Below, piece after piece: positions 28,715 to 38,131 of a stretch of DNA of 64,000 bases (the first letter of the stretch is position 1; every line of letters begins with the position of its first letter). The position numbers and the translations under genes are program-made. Origin of the DNA: PALSA-894 sp963757565 (GTDB lineage Bacteria > Pseudomonadota > Alphaproteobacteria > Rhizobiales > Xanthobacteraceae). The DNA lies in contig CAVWSB010000006.1 of assembly GCA_963757565.1 (NCBI GenBank), forward strand, positions 806,001 through 870,000. Direction: 5' to 3'. The notes beneath the pieces were generated by a model. It was given only the letters and a program-made list of their open reading frames with translations. It had not been told where the DNA came from and searched no databases.

Positions 28715-29226
28715 TGGATCCCGGCTCTCGCTCGCATGGCTCGTTCGGCCGGGATGACCAGCGGAGCGTGGCCCGCCAGGCCCTGGACGCAGTCCCGTGC
28801 ATCCGCTGCGATGCCGAAGGGCCGGTGTTCCGCGAGCCGTGGGAGGCGCAGGCGTTCGCGATGGCGCTCACGCTGCATGAGCGCGGTGTGTTCACCTGGC
28901 CGCAATGGGCCGCGACGCTGTCGGACGAGATCAAGCGCGCGCAGGCCGCGGGCGATCCGGACACGGGCGAGACCTACTATCGCCACTGGCTCAACGCGCT
29001 CGAACGGCTCGTCGCCGAAAAGGGCGTCACCGACGCCGCAACGCTTGCGCGCTATCAGCATGCTTGGGATCATGCGGCCGACCGCACGCCGCACGGCGAG
29101 CCGATCGAACTTCAGCCGCAAGACTTCCACCACAGACTAACCAAAACAACAAACGGCAGGAAACGCATGACCACCGCAACCGTCGGCGCGGCGAAACTCA
29201 CGCGCATCGAGGAGACCTACGGCTAG
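28714..29226 (+). CDS. Nitrile hydratase accessory (activator) protein
   Basis: Small activator thought to help metal insertion into the alpha subunit. The family core EGPVFREPWEAQAFAMALTL, FTWPQWAATLSDEIKRA and TYYRHWLNALERLVAEKG is intact. The first ~16 residues from ATG 28714 are encoded by a dispersed palindrome (28715-28761), so GTG 28768 (VARQALDAVPCI) is an alternative start. The reading runs past the usual end (QPQDFHHR) through the next gene's start to the TAG at 29224. The natural stop is probably lost by a one-base error near 29135, so the true 3' end is likely about 29140. Confidence 0.8.
   Translation: MDPGSRSHGSFGRDDQRSVARQALDAVPCIRCDAEGPVFREPWEAQAFAMALTLHERGVFTWPQWAATLSDEIKRAQAAGDPDTGETYYRHWLNALERLVAEKGVTDAATLARYQHAWDHAADRTPHGEPIELQPQDFHHRLTKTTNGRKRMTTATVGAAKLTRIEETYG
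28715..28761. repeat. Half copy of composite repeat family B
   Basis: On the minus strand CTGGTCATCCCGGCCGA, a short variable loop, and GAGCGAGAGCCGGGATCC match the left arm of the element at 57885. It occupies the start of the nitrile hydratase accessory gene and contributes its first codons if ATG 28714 is used. Confidence 0.75.
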
Positions 29227-30054
29227 TTCTTCGCGGCGAAGGACTTCTTCGCCGACTGGCGCGCCCGAGTTGGTCGACCGAGCACATGGGCTGGATGGTG
29301 CCGCACCACTACGACCCGGCAACCGGGCTCCTCAAGCTCAGCATCCATTCGTGGCTGGTCGAGATCGGCGGCCGCAAAATCCTGATCGACACCTGCGTCG
29401 GAAATCACAAATCGCGCAAAGCCCGGCCGTTCTGGGACAACATCAACACGCCGTGGCTCGAACGCCTCGCGGCCGCCGGCGTGAAGCCCGAGGAGATCGA
29501 CATGGTGATGTGCACGCATCTGCACGTCGATCACGTCGGCTGGAACACGCGGCTCGACAACGGCAGCTGGGTGCCGACATTCCCGAATGCGAAGTACATC
29601 TGGAGCAAGACCGACTTCGATTACTTCTCAGGCATCGATCGCGACCCGCAGAAAGGCGCCCGCGATCGGCGGCGCGATGCGCGACAGCGTGCTACCCGAT
29701 CGTCGAGGCCGGGCTCGTGCCGATGGTCGATGGCGCCGCAGGCGATCGAGGAAGGACATCTCGATCGAACCCTCGCCCGGCCACTCGCCGGGGCATTTCG
29801 TCGATCAAGCTCGACTCGCAGAGCAAGGCGGCGTTCTTCTGCGGCGACGTGATCCATCACGCGATCCAGGTCTATTACCCGCACTGGAACAGCTTCGCAT
29901 GTCTCGACCAGGACGACCGCGCGCGAGTCGCGCCGCCGCGTGCTGGAGAAATGCGCCGGCTCGGGCGCGCTGCTCGCGCCGCAGCATTTCGGCGCGCCGC
30001 ATCTGTGCCACGTCGAGCCACAAGGGCGACGGCTTCGTGCCGCGCTTCGTCTGA
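29167..30054 (+). CDS. MBL-fold metallo-hydrolase (interrupted)
   Basis: Metallo-beta-lactamase-fold hydrolase. The zinc motif THLHVDHVGWN (HxHxDH) is near 29520, with GGRKILIDTCVGNHKS before it and FFCGDVIHHAIQVYYP (metal Asp/His region) after it. It ends HKGDGFVPRFV. GGCAGGAAACGC precedes ATG 29167. An in-frame TAG at codon 20 replaces a sense codon between TYG and FFAAKDFF, and at least four one-base shifts follow (near 29265, 29670, 29800 and 30020). Quorum-quenching lactonases and many uncharacterised hydrolases share this fold. It may be a pseudogene, but the indels resemble those in its neighbours. Confidence 0.75.
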
Positions 30055-30099
30055 ACCGCCTCCGAGCGCGGCACCGCGCCTCGCGGCGTGTTCGATCGT

Positions 30100-31316
30100 G
30101 CTCCTCGACGCACGCCGACGCCGGATGAGATCTGCTGCGCCGGGATGACGCCGACAGCGATCGGAAACCAGACGGAACAGGCAGCAGCAACAGCGGCGCG
30201 CCTCGGCCGCGCTGCTGCTGGCGAGCGCAGGCGACAAGAGCCCGTTCTGCACGATCACCTGCATGCGCTGCATGACCCGCATCGGGAACGATGCGCCGCG
30301 CCTGCACGGCGGCGAGGTGATCGCGCGTCACCGCTCCGGCAAGCGCAGCGGCTCGGCCAGGATGTTCGCGGCCGCGACCGCATCCTGCACGCGAGATTGA
30401 TGCCGACGCCGCCGACCGGCGACATCGCGTGCGCGGCGTCGCCGATGCAGAGAAGCCCCGGCCGATGCCATTGCGCAGCCGATCGATCGTCACGGTCAGC
30501 AGCTTGACGTCATCGAAGCTCTTGATCTCCTCGATGCGGTCGCGCAGGAACGGCGACAGCGCGAGCACGCGTTCGCGGAATGCGGACAGGCCTTCGCGCT
30601 TGACCTTGTCGATACCGCCCTTCGGGATCACGTAGGCGCATTGCCAGTAGTCGCCGCGATTGAGCATCACCATCATCTGGCCGGCCTCGATGTGGCCGGA
30701 GGTTTCCTCGGTGTCGCTCGTCGCGCCGCGAGATGCGGAACCAGAGCACGTCGATCGGCGCGCCGACGTCGTCAACCGCAGCCCGCCGCGCTCGCGCATC
30801 GTCGAATGGCGCCCGTCGCAGCCGACCACGAGGTCGGCCGGATCTCGATCTCGCCGTCCGGCGTCTTCGCGCGCACGCCGTTAATGACGTCGATTGTCGA
30901 CGAGAGGATCGGTGGCTTCGGTCTGCATCATCAGGTGGAAGCGCGGAAGCGCTTCGCCGTGCGCGGCCAGGAAATTCAGGAAATCCCACTGCGGCATCAG
31001 CGCGATGAACTTGCAGTGCGTCGGCACGTGGCTGAGATCCACGGCCGGGATGCGACTCGGCGCCGATCTGGAACGTGAGGCGCTGCACCTTCTGGTGCGG
31101 CAGCTTGAGGAACTCGTCGAGCAGGCCGAGCTCGCGCATGAGTTCGAGCGTGGAGGGGTGAACCGTGTCGCCGCGGAAATCGCGCAGGAAGTCGGCGTGC
31201 TTCTCCAGCACCACGACATCGATGCCGGCGCGCGCGAGCAGGAAGCCGAGCATCATGCCGGCCGGTCCGCCGCCGACGACGCAGCAGCGCGTGTGATCAG
31301 CGTCCTCAAAGCCCGA
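30100..31316 (-). CDS. FAD-dependent aromatic-ring monooxygenase-like oxidoreductase
   Basis: PHBH-fold flavoprotein. It has the dinucleotide motif CCVVGGGPAGMMLGFLLARAG, DFRGDTVHPSTLELMRELG, the DG fingerprint in DLVVGCDGRHSTMRE (read across a shift), and a GDAAHAMSP-type FAD/ribityl motif near 30460 in another frame. It probably hydroxylates an aromatic or quinone-like substrate with NAD(P)H and O2. At least five one-base shifts are needed. Neither the start (no ATG in frame beside the NicO stop) nor the 3' end (converging on the metallo-hydrolase near 30060-30140) can be fixed, so both coordinates are approximate. Confidence 0.75.
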
Positions 31317-32497
31317 CCAGGCGCTCGTTCGCCATGTAGCCTGCGAGCAGCGCAACGCCGAACAGCAGCACCAGCGCGGCAGCACCGACCTCGACGCCGC
31401 GCAGCGCAAGCGAGCCATAGCCGGTGCGCGTCGCGGCGAGCCGCGCCGCGAAGGTGGTCGCCGAGACCGTGATCGTCGCGATGGCCGCGACCGTGATGGC
31501 GGTGCCGAGCCCCATCACGAAGGTCGCCGCGACGCCGGCCCAGAAGATGCCCTGCGCCAGCGCGAACACCAGAACCAGGATCGCGCCCGAGCACGGGCCG
31601 CAGGCCCGACCGCGAAGATCGCCATCAGGCCGCGCTTCCAGCCGCCGGGACCGGCAAGTTGATCCGGCGTCGGGCCGTGCGAATGGCCGCAGTGCTCGTC
31701 GTGCACGTGGCCGGCTTCGCCGTGCGCCGGCAGTGGCGTGCGCGTGATCATGGGTGATGGTGCGTGCGCATGGTCTGTGCGCGTGATCATGTGCGTGGTC
31801 ATGGTCATGATGCGCGTGGTCGTGATCGTGGCCATGATCGTGGTGATCTGGTCCCGCGCTCCAGGGCGTGCGCCACGGTCGCGGCGGCGCCCAGCGTCTT
31901 CGGCGCGCGCAGACAGCGCGCCACTCGCCGATGAAGGCGCGGCCCTTGGTCCACAGCAGCCGCGCGCCCATCGCGGCGATCAGCAGGTAGCTCGACGATC
32001 TCGATCCACCACACGGCGTTGTTCATCGTCTTCGGCGGTGGCATTGAGCAGTGCTGCCGCGATACCGACGACCAGCGACCGCGACGAGCGCCTGCACGAG
32101 GCCGAAGCGAACGAGAGCGTGATGCCGCGCTTCCAGGTCTCCTCGTTGGCGACCAGATAGGACGAGATCACCGCCTTGCCGTGGCCGGGACCGGCGGCAT
32201 GGAAGATTCCGTAGAGAAACGAGATGCCCATCAGCAGCCATACGGCGCTGCCGTCGGTGCTGCGCCGCACGGATGGTACCGGCGAGCATGCGGTAGAATT
32301 CGGCCTGCTTGGCGAGCAGCCAGCCGACGATGCCGTCGGGGCGGCGGGGGCGCTGCCGGCGGGCGCGGCCCGCCGAACGGGCTCCCTGCGCCAGCGCGAT
32401 CGTCGAGGCCGAGCGCGGTCAAGGCGAGTACCGCGAGGCCCAGAAGGATCAGAGTTCGTGTCGCCTTGCGCCCCCCGGCCAAGGATGTCACGGGCAT
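31306..32497 (-). CDS. NicO-family nickel/cobalt (metal) efflux permease
   Basis: Polytopic inner-membrane transporter of COG2215. MGISFLYGIFHAAGPGHGKAVISSYLV holds the HAAGPGHGK core. A cytoplasmic loop extremely rich in His/Asp (31735-31860) binds metal, and CSGAILVLVFALAQGIFWAG follows. The last helices end GYMANERLVGL. Five or more single-base shifts lie in the loop and at 32050-32400. ATG 32497 overlaps the stop of the DUF1007 gene. The DUF1007-NicO pair is a recurring two-gene unit; by family knowledge it exports or imports Ni, Co or Zn, and the metal is undecided here. Confidence 0.85.
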
Positions 32498-33126
32498 TTC
32501 ACCTGCAGCTTGTTGGAGAACTGTGCGCCGTAATTGGCTCGCCGGCGCGAGGTTGTTGAAGAAGGATTCGCCCGGCTTCGCCTGCGGCAGGCGGCTGGCC
32601 TTCGCCGGGCCGCAGGACGGAGAGCTTGCAGTCCGCCGGCGCGCCGACGAGCTGCGCCGGATCCTTGGCGGCGAACGAGAAGTCGACGAAGAAGCTCGGG
32701 TCGTACATCTCGACCTCGAGGCTCTGCGCCTTCACCGGCGTCGCGAACGGCAGGGTGAAGTGCAGGATCAGCACGTTGTCGGTGTATTCGAGCCAGTAAT
32801 CGACCGGCTCCTTCAGGTCGGCCTTCTTGCCGTTCGCGTTCGCGACCGTGAAGTAGTCGTATTCCTTCAGCGACTCGACATTGACCTTGGCGAGCGGCGC
32901 CAGCTCCTCGCGGGTGAACTTGCCCTTCTCCTTGCTCTCCAGACCCTGCGTCGCAAGGTCGAGAACATGTCGTCGAAGGTCCAGGCGTGGCGCACGCCGG
33001 TGACGCGTGCCGTCCGGCGCGTAGACCAGCTCGCTCTTCATCGTCACCCACACGTGCGGGTGCGCGTATCGCGGGCGCCGCGATGGCGAAAATGATGCAG
33101 CGCCGCGCGAGGCGAGTGGCGAGCAT
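32488..33126 (-). CDS. DUF1007 family periplasmic protein
   Basis: COG3683-type protein that accompanies NicO transporters. The signal-like start MLATRLARRCIIFAIAAPAI leads, after a one-base shift, into HPHVWVTMKSELVYAPDGT, the usual mature N-terminus. DYFTVANANGKKADLKEPVD, LILHFTLPFATPVKA and DPSFFVDFSFAAKDP follow. The end YGAQFSNKLQVKCP is recovered after a shift near 32600. A further shift lies near 32980. Repaired length is ~212 aa. It is translationally coupled to the transporter downstream. It may deliver metal ions to the permease (inference). Confidence 0.8.
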   Translation of the reverse strand: MLATRLARRCIIFAIAAPAIRAPARVGDDEERAGLRAGRHASPACATPGPSTTCSRPCDAGSGEQGEGQVHPRGAGAARQGQCRVAEGIRLLHGRERERQEGRPEGAGRLLARIHRQRADPALHPAVRDAGEGAEPRGRDVRPELLRRLLVRRQGSGAARRRAGGLQALRPAARRRPAACRRRSRANPSSTTSRRRANYGAQFSNKLQVKCP

Positions 33127-33276
33127 TTGAGCATGGGCAGGACCATGCGCCGGGGGTGAGCCGGAGTGCCGCACCATATCACGGAGTGGGGCGGAATGGA
33201 GCCGCGACGGCGCCATGCAACTCTTTTGTTCCGCGCGAGTTGGCCCCTGACATCCCATTTGGCCGGAGGGCGGGCC

Positions 33277-33617
33277 ATGGCGCATTCGAATTTCGAGACC
33301 TCGATGAAGGGCGGCGGAGGCGATCGACGAGGCCGCGAGGCAGACCGGCAAGCAGGCGGAAGGCCTCTACGAGCAGGCAAAGGGCGCCGCCGTCCGACGC
33401 CTACGACAAGGCGAGCCGAAGTAGCGCGGGACGTCGCCACCCGCGTGCAGGATGGCGCCACCGACCTTGACGACATGGTGAGCGAGCAGGTCGGCCGGCA
33501 TCCCAAGGCGATGATCGCGCTCGGCGTCGGCATCGGCTTCGCACTCGGCATTCTGTTTGCGTCCTCGCGCAAGCCCGAGCCGAGCTGGCGCGATTACGCG
33601 ACGCTGGAACACGCTAA
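33277..33617 (+). CDS. DUF883 (ElaB/YqjD-like) small membrane-anchored protein
   Basis: Short protein with MAHSNFETSM, a charged helical middle (VARDVATRVQDGATDLDDMV), then VGRHPKAMIALGVGIGFALG as a C-terminal glycine-rich membrane segment ending SSRKPEPSW. This is the plan of ElaB/YqjD/YgaM proteins that tether stationary-phase ribosomes to the membrane. A one-base shift pair lies in the first third (near 33310 and 33390) and another near 33600. GGAGGGCGGGCC precedes the ATG. Its likely stop TAA (33615-33617) overlaps the opposing stop of the gamma-glutamyltransferase gene. Confidence 0.7.
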
Positions 33618-35217
33618 AGCCCGGCCGCGCCGCCATCGGCGCGCGGGTCGTGCGCGCCTTCGAGCGTGCCCCCCGGATGCAGCACCACGGCGCCGGCGTG
33701 GCCCATGGTGTCCGAATAGGCATCGGGCAGAACCTCGACATCGTGACCGGCTGACAACAGCCGGTCGATCAACTCTTCTCGAAAAGCGCGATTCGAGCCG
33801 CAGGTTGGTGTGGCTCGACCCCCACGTGCGCCCGAGCAGCCAGCGCGGCCGGTCCACCGCCTCGTTCGAGCGGCTGGCGATAGAGTACATGGCGCGTGAA
33901 CAGCGCGGCCTGCGACTGCGGCTGGCCGTCGCCGCCCATCGTGCCGTAGGCCATGACGCGGCCATCCTTCAGCACCGCGAGCGCCGGGTTGAGCGTGTGG
34001 AAGGGCTTGCGGCCCGGCCGCAGCGGATTCAGTGCGCCGTTCTCGAGCGAAAAGCTTGCGCCGCGATTCTGCATCAGCACGCCGGTGCGCGGCAGCACGC
34101 AGGCCGACCCGAACTCCCAGTAGATCGACTGGATATAGGAGACGACGAGGCCGGAGGCATCCGCCGCGCCCATCCAGATCGTGTCGCCCTCGCCCGGCGG
34201 CGCCGGCCATTTGGCGGCTTTGCGGCGGTCGATCCTGGCGGCTTCCGAATCGAGGAATGCACTTGTCGAGATAGCGCGCCGGCGGTTCTGCGATCCGCGC
34301 CGGGTCGGTGACGTACGCGGTCGCGCACCAGGAACGCGCGCTTGGTCGCCTCGACCAGCCCATGCAGATGATCGAAGCTCTCGGCCTCGGTCACGCGCAG
34401 CCGCTCGAACAACGCCAGGATGATCAGCGAGGCCAGTCCCTGCGTGGGCGGGGGCGTGTTGTAGAGCGTGCCGGACTGCAGCGCGACCGAGAGCGGCTCG
34501 GCGACGCTTCGCCTCGTAGCGCTCGAGATCGCCGCGCGTCACCGGCGAGCCGATGCGCTCCAGATCGGCCGCGATCTCGCGCCCGACATCGCCACGATAG
34601 AAATCGCCAAGCCCCGCATTGGCGAGCTGGTCGAGCGTCGCGGCGAGCGCCGCCTGCTTCAGCGTCGCGCCCTCGGCCGGCGGCTTGCCATCGATCAGGA
34701 ACGTCTTGGCAAAGCCGGGCGCGTCCTTGCACTCGGCGAGCTTCTCGGCGGTGAGCCGCGCCTGGCTGCGCGTGACCTTGTAGCCCTCGCGCGCATGGCT
34801 GATCGCCGGACCGAGCAGCACGTCGAGCGGCAGCTTGCCCCCGTAGGCTTCTCCCGCCTGCAGGGCGAGCATCCAGTGGCCAACCGCGCGCCGGCACCGT
34901 GAGCGCGGCGAGCGGCCCGCGCGGCGGAATCGTGTTGTGGCCGTGCTCGCGATAGATGCGCGGGCGTCGCCTTCGCACCCGCCGGACCCGCCCCCATCAG
35001 CGCGCGTACGCGGCCCGGATGGCTCGCGCACGAGCCAGAAGCCATCGCCGCCGATATGGTTCATGTGCGGATAGACCGCCGCGATGGTCGCCGCCATCGC
35101 CACCATGGCCTCGATCGCGTTGCCGCCCTCCGCCAGGATGGCGCGGCCTGCCTCGGCGGCCGCGTGATGCGGCGCCGCAACGACGCCACGGCGGTGTCCG
35201 GCGCTATACAGGTTCAT
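33614..35217 (-). CDS. Gamma-glutamyltransferase family protein
   Basis: Ntn-hydrolase precursor. The large-subunit start VVAAPHHAAAEAGRAILAEG, the substrate region NHIGGDGFWLVRE, and the cleavage site/nucleophile Thr in GEGDTIWMGAADASGLVVS are visible, followed by YIQSIYWEFGSAC and MGGDGQPQSQAALF. It ends HPGGTLEGAHDPRADGGAA. Frameshifts lie near 34930, 34500, 34390-34280 and 33790. Repaired length ~534 aa is normal. Without a clear signal peptide it is probably the cytoplasmic YwrD-like group, acting on gamma-glutamyl or related amides. Its ATG overlaps the stop of the M3 peptidase (ATGA), giving an operon of two peptide-degrading enzymes. Confidence 0.87.
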
Positions 35218-37262
35218 GCTGCGTCCATGAGCCCGCGCTTCTTCAGCAACGGGTCCACGGATGGCATCCGGCCGCGGAATGCCTGTAGGCCTCGGCGGCT
35301 CGCGCGCCCCACCCGCCGCGTAGATGTTGTCGCGCAGGCGCTTCGCGACCGCCGGGTCGAATACGTCGCCCGCCTCCTCGAAGGCGTTGAAGGCGTCGGC
35401 ATCGAGCACCTCGGACCACAGGTAGCTGTAGTAGCCGGCCGCATAGTGATCGCCCGAGAAGATGTGCTGGAAGTGCGGCGGCCGGTGCCGCATCACGACC
35501 TCGTGGGGCATCTCCATCCGCCTGCGCGTCGCCATCTCGACCGTGATGCGCGTCCTTCGGCGCCCCCAGATGGAAATCGAGATCCACATAGGACGAGCCG
35601 AGATATTCGGTCGTCGTGAAGCCCTGATTGAAGGTGCGCGAGGCGATCAGCCGGTCCATCAGGGCCTGCGGCATCGGCTCGCCGGTCTGATAGTGGCGGG
35701 CGAAGCGCGTGAGGATTTCCGGCCGGTCGAGCCAGTGCTCGTAGAGCTGCGACGGCAGTTCGACGAAGTCCTGCAGCACGCCGGTGCCGGAGATCATCGG
35801 ATAGGTCACGTCCGACATCAGGCCGTGCAGGCCGTGGCCGAACTCATGGAACAGCGTGCGCGCATCGTCGAACGACAGCAGCGTCGGCTCGCCCGCCGCG
35901 CCCTTGTTGAAGTTCATCACGTTGAGCACGAGCGGCCGGACCTCGCCGTCGAGCTTCTCCTGGTCGCGCAAGCGTCGTCATCCAGGCGCCGCTGCGCTTG
36001 GAGGCACGCGCGAAATAGTCGCCGAAGAACACGCCAACGATGTTTGCCGTCCGGTGCGCTCACCTCCCAGACCCGCACGTCGGGATGATAGACCGGCACG
36101 TCCGTCGCGCGGCGTAAAGGTCAGGCCGAACAGGCGGGTCGCCGCGTAGAACGCCGCCTCGATGATACTGTCGAGCGGCAGATACGGCTTGATCTCGCTC
36201 TCATCGAGGTCGAAGCGCGCCTTGCGCAGCTTCTCGGCGTAATAGCGCCAGTCCCACGGCGCGAGGCGGAAGTTGTCTCCCTCGGCTGCCGCCAATGCCT
36301 GCAAGGCGTCACGCTCCTCCATGACGCGGCGGCGCGCCGGCGCCCAGACCGCGTCGAGCAGGCCGGTGACAGCGGCCGGCGTCTTCGCCATCGTGTCGTC
36401 GAGCTTGTAGTGCGCGAAGCTCTGATAGCCGAGCAGCCGCGCGCTTCTCGTCGCGCAGCGCCGACCAGCTCGGCGATGATGCCGGTTGTTGTCGGTCGGG
36501 CCCTCATTGTCGCCGCGCGCGATCCAGGCGCGGAACGTCTTTTCGCGCAGGTCGCGGCGGCTCGAGAACTGGAGAAACGGCTCGACGCTGGAACGCCCGA
36601 GCGTCACCGCATGGCCGGCAGGCCGCGCTCCTCCGCGGCCCCGCGCGCCGCGGCCCGGGCGAAGTCCGGCAGACCCGCGAGATCGTCATCGCTTAGCGGC
36701 AGCACGATAGGACTGCTCGTCGGTCGAGCACGTTCTGGCCGAAGGTCGTGCCGAGGCTCGCGAGCCGCGTCGCCGATTTGCTTCAGCCGCTGCTTTGGCG
36801 GCCGAATCGAGCCCCGCGCCGGCGCGGCGGAACAGCGCGTGATAGCGCTCCAGCACCCGCGCCTGCTCGCCCGTGAGGCCGAGGCTCGCGGCGCGCGGTG
36901 CAGGGCGTCGAGGCGGGCGAACAACTTTTCGTTCAGGTGGATCTCGTTCCAATGGCGGGCGAGCGCCGGCGCCATGTCGCGCTCGATCGCCTGGATGGCG
37001 TCGTTGGTGTGCGCGCCGGCGAGCACGTAGAAGACGTTACTGATGCGCGCGAGCAGCCGTCCCGAGCGCTCCAGCGCCGCCACGGTGTTGTCGAAGTTCG
37101 GCGCGGCCGGATCGCTCGCGATGGCGTCGATCTCGCGCCCGGTGCTCCGCACAGCGCCTGCTCGAAGGCGGGCGCGAAATGCTCCGGCCCGATACGGTCG
37201 AGCGGCGGCACGCCGAACGGCGCGGTCCATTCAGCGAGCAGCGGGTTGTCGGACTTCGTCAT
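35214..37262 (-). CDS. M3-family oligopeptidase (oligopeptidase A/dipeptidyl carboxypeptidase type)
   Basis: Zinc metallopeptidase of the thimet oligopeptidase family. MTKSDNPLLAEWTAPFGVPP at the start matches Dcp/PrlC, and the HExxH zinc site is in LFHEFGHGLHGLMSDVTY with the third ligand in VELPSQLYEHW. QDFVELPSQLYE and PSVDPLLKKRGLMDAA close the protein. Nine or more single-base shifts are spread along the gene, the highest density in the window. Repaired length ~683 aa equals the family norm. It is cytoplasmic and degrades short peptides. The ATG at 37262 is used; a GTG two codons earlier is possible. Confidence 0.88.
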
Positions 37263-37369
37263 GCGCACAGAATCTCCAATGGGCCTATGTAATGGGCCTT
37301 TCCGGCCGCATAAACCAGTAGAACCCGGCGGACTTGATCCCGCCGCACCTTTGGTATTGATTGCGCGCC

Positions 37370-37633
37370 ATGCTCGACGCCACCGGAACGCCGCGCGGCT
37401 CCCGCCGCATCAACTGGATCAACGTCTCGACCGTGCTCTCGGCCGCGATCCTGATCTCGGCCGAGGTGTTCGGCGCTGCTTTCGCCGGCGGCTGGGCGTT
37501 CGGCAACCTGTTCGCGCTTGGCGAATACGGCACCTACATCCTGCAGGTCCTGTTCTTCGTGCTCGGCATTGCGGTGATGATCGCGTTCATCCGATCGGGC
37601 ATGCGCATCGAGCCGTTCACGACTCGAAACTGA
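37370..37633 (+). CDS. Small two-helix membrane protein, unknown function
   Basis: 87 residues with two hydrophobic segments (about residues 21-46 and 57-75), a basic N-terminus (GTPRGSRRINWIN) and a short cytoplasmic tail ending FTTRN. No family is recognised. The frame is intact and codon use matches the neighbours. It is divergent from the M3 peptidase gene, with 107 bp between starts. No obvious Shine-Dalgarno sequence precedes the ATG. Confidence 0.55.
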   Translation: MLDATGTPRGSRRINWINVSTVLSAAILISAEVFGAAFAGGWAFGNLFALGEYGTYILQVLFFVLGIAVMIAFIRSGMRIEPFTTRN

Positions 37634-37639
37634 GTGCTC

Positions 37640-38131
37640 GAGCGCCGCGCTGACGCCTCCTCAATAAATCGCTAACGAAAAATTCGCGCGCGCGAAAAAA
37701 AATACTTGCGTATCGCGAACATTTTCCTTATTTCGCGGTTGCCCAATTTCGCACGTGCCTGTGGCCGCGTGTCAGTCGGTGGGCATCCGGACAAGAGGCC
37801 GGACAGCCGCCTGGGGAAGAGATCTAGCTTCCTCAACCATGCAACCGGCAGCCGGAGGCGAAACCGGCGCACCCCGCTCTCAACGGGGGACGCAGCTTAA
37901 AGCAACGACGGAGCGGGCTTTTTTGGCAATCCCGGCGTGAATGCCGGACTGACTGAAAAGGCTTGTCCTTCTTTGCCGGCAGTGCGGAACGGGTCCTTCC
38001 CTCATCCGGACTAAGGCAGCATCGACGTGGTGCGAGTGCATCCGCCTGACCGCGGCTGCGCTCCGTCATCACATCAGGTTCACCTTAAGCCGCGGCAACC
38101 CCCGCGCACACCGGATAGGGAATCTTTCGGC
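37640..38131 (+). promoter_or_regulatory. Long structured leader of the ornithine/lysine decarboxylase gene (speF-leader candidate)
   Basis: Nearly 500 bp without a gene, upstream of the decarboxylase. A/T-rich DNA at 37670-37740 may hold the promoter. From ~37770 the sequence is G/C-rich and full of stems: GCCGG/CCGGC (37851-37868), CCCCG/CGGGG (37872-37888), CCCGCTC/GAGCGGG followed by CTTTTTT (37873-37924), and CCGGC/GCCGG arms near 37931-37946. A further ~200 nt follow before ATG 38132. By family knowledge, alphaproteobacterial decarboxylase genes can carry a conserved speF RNA leader. That this is one is inference. Confidence 0.55.
37872..37924 (+). terminator. Attenuator-like terminator with a competing hairpin
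   Basis: CCCGCTC (37873-37879) can pair with GAGCGGG (37911-37917), directly followed by C and six T, which is a good intrinsic terminator form with a long loop. The same left arm can instead form CCCCG-CTCTCAA-CGGGG (37872-37888). The two folds exclude each other, the hallmark of transcription attenuation, here ~210 nt before the decarboxylase start. Confidence 0.55.
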
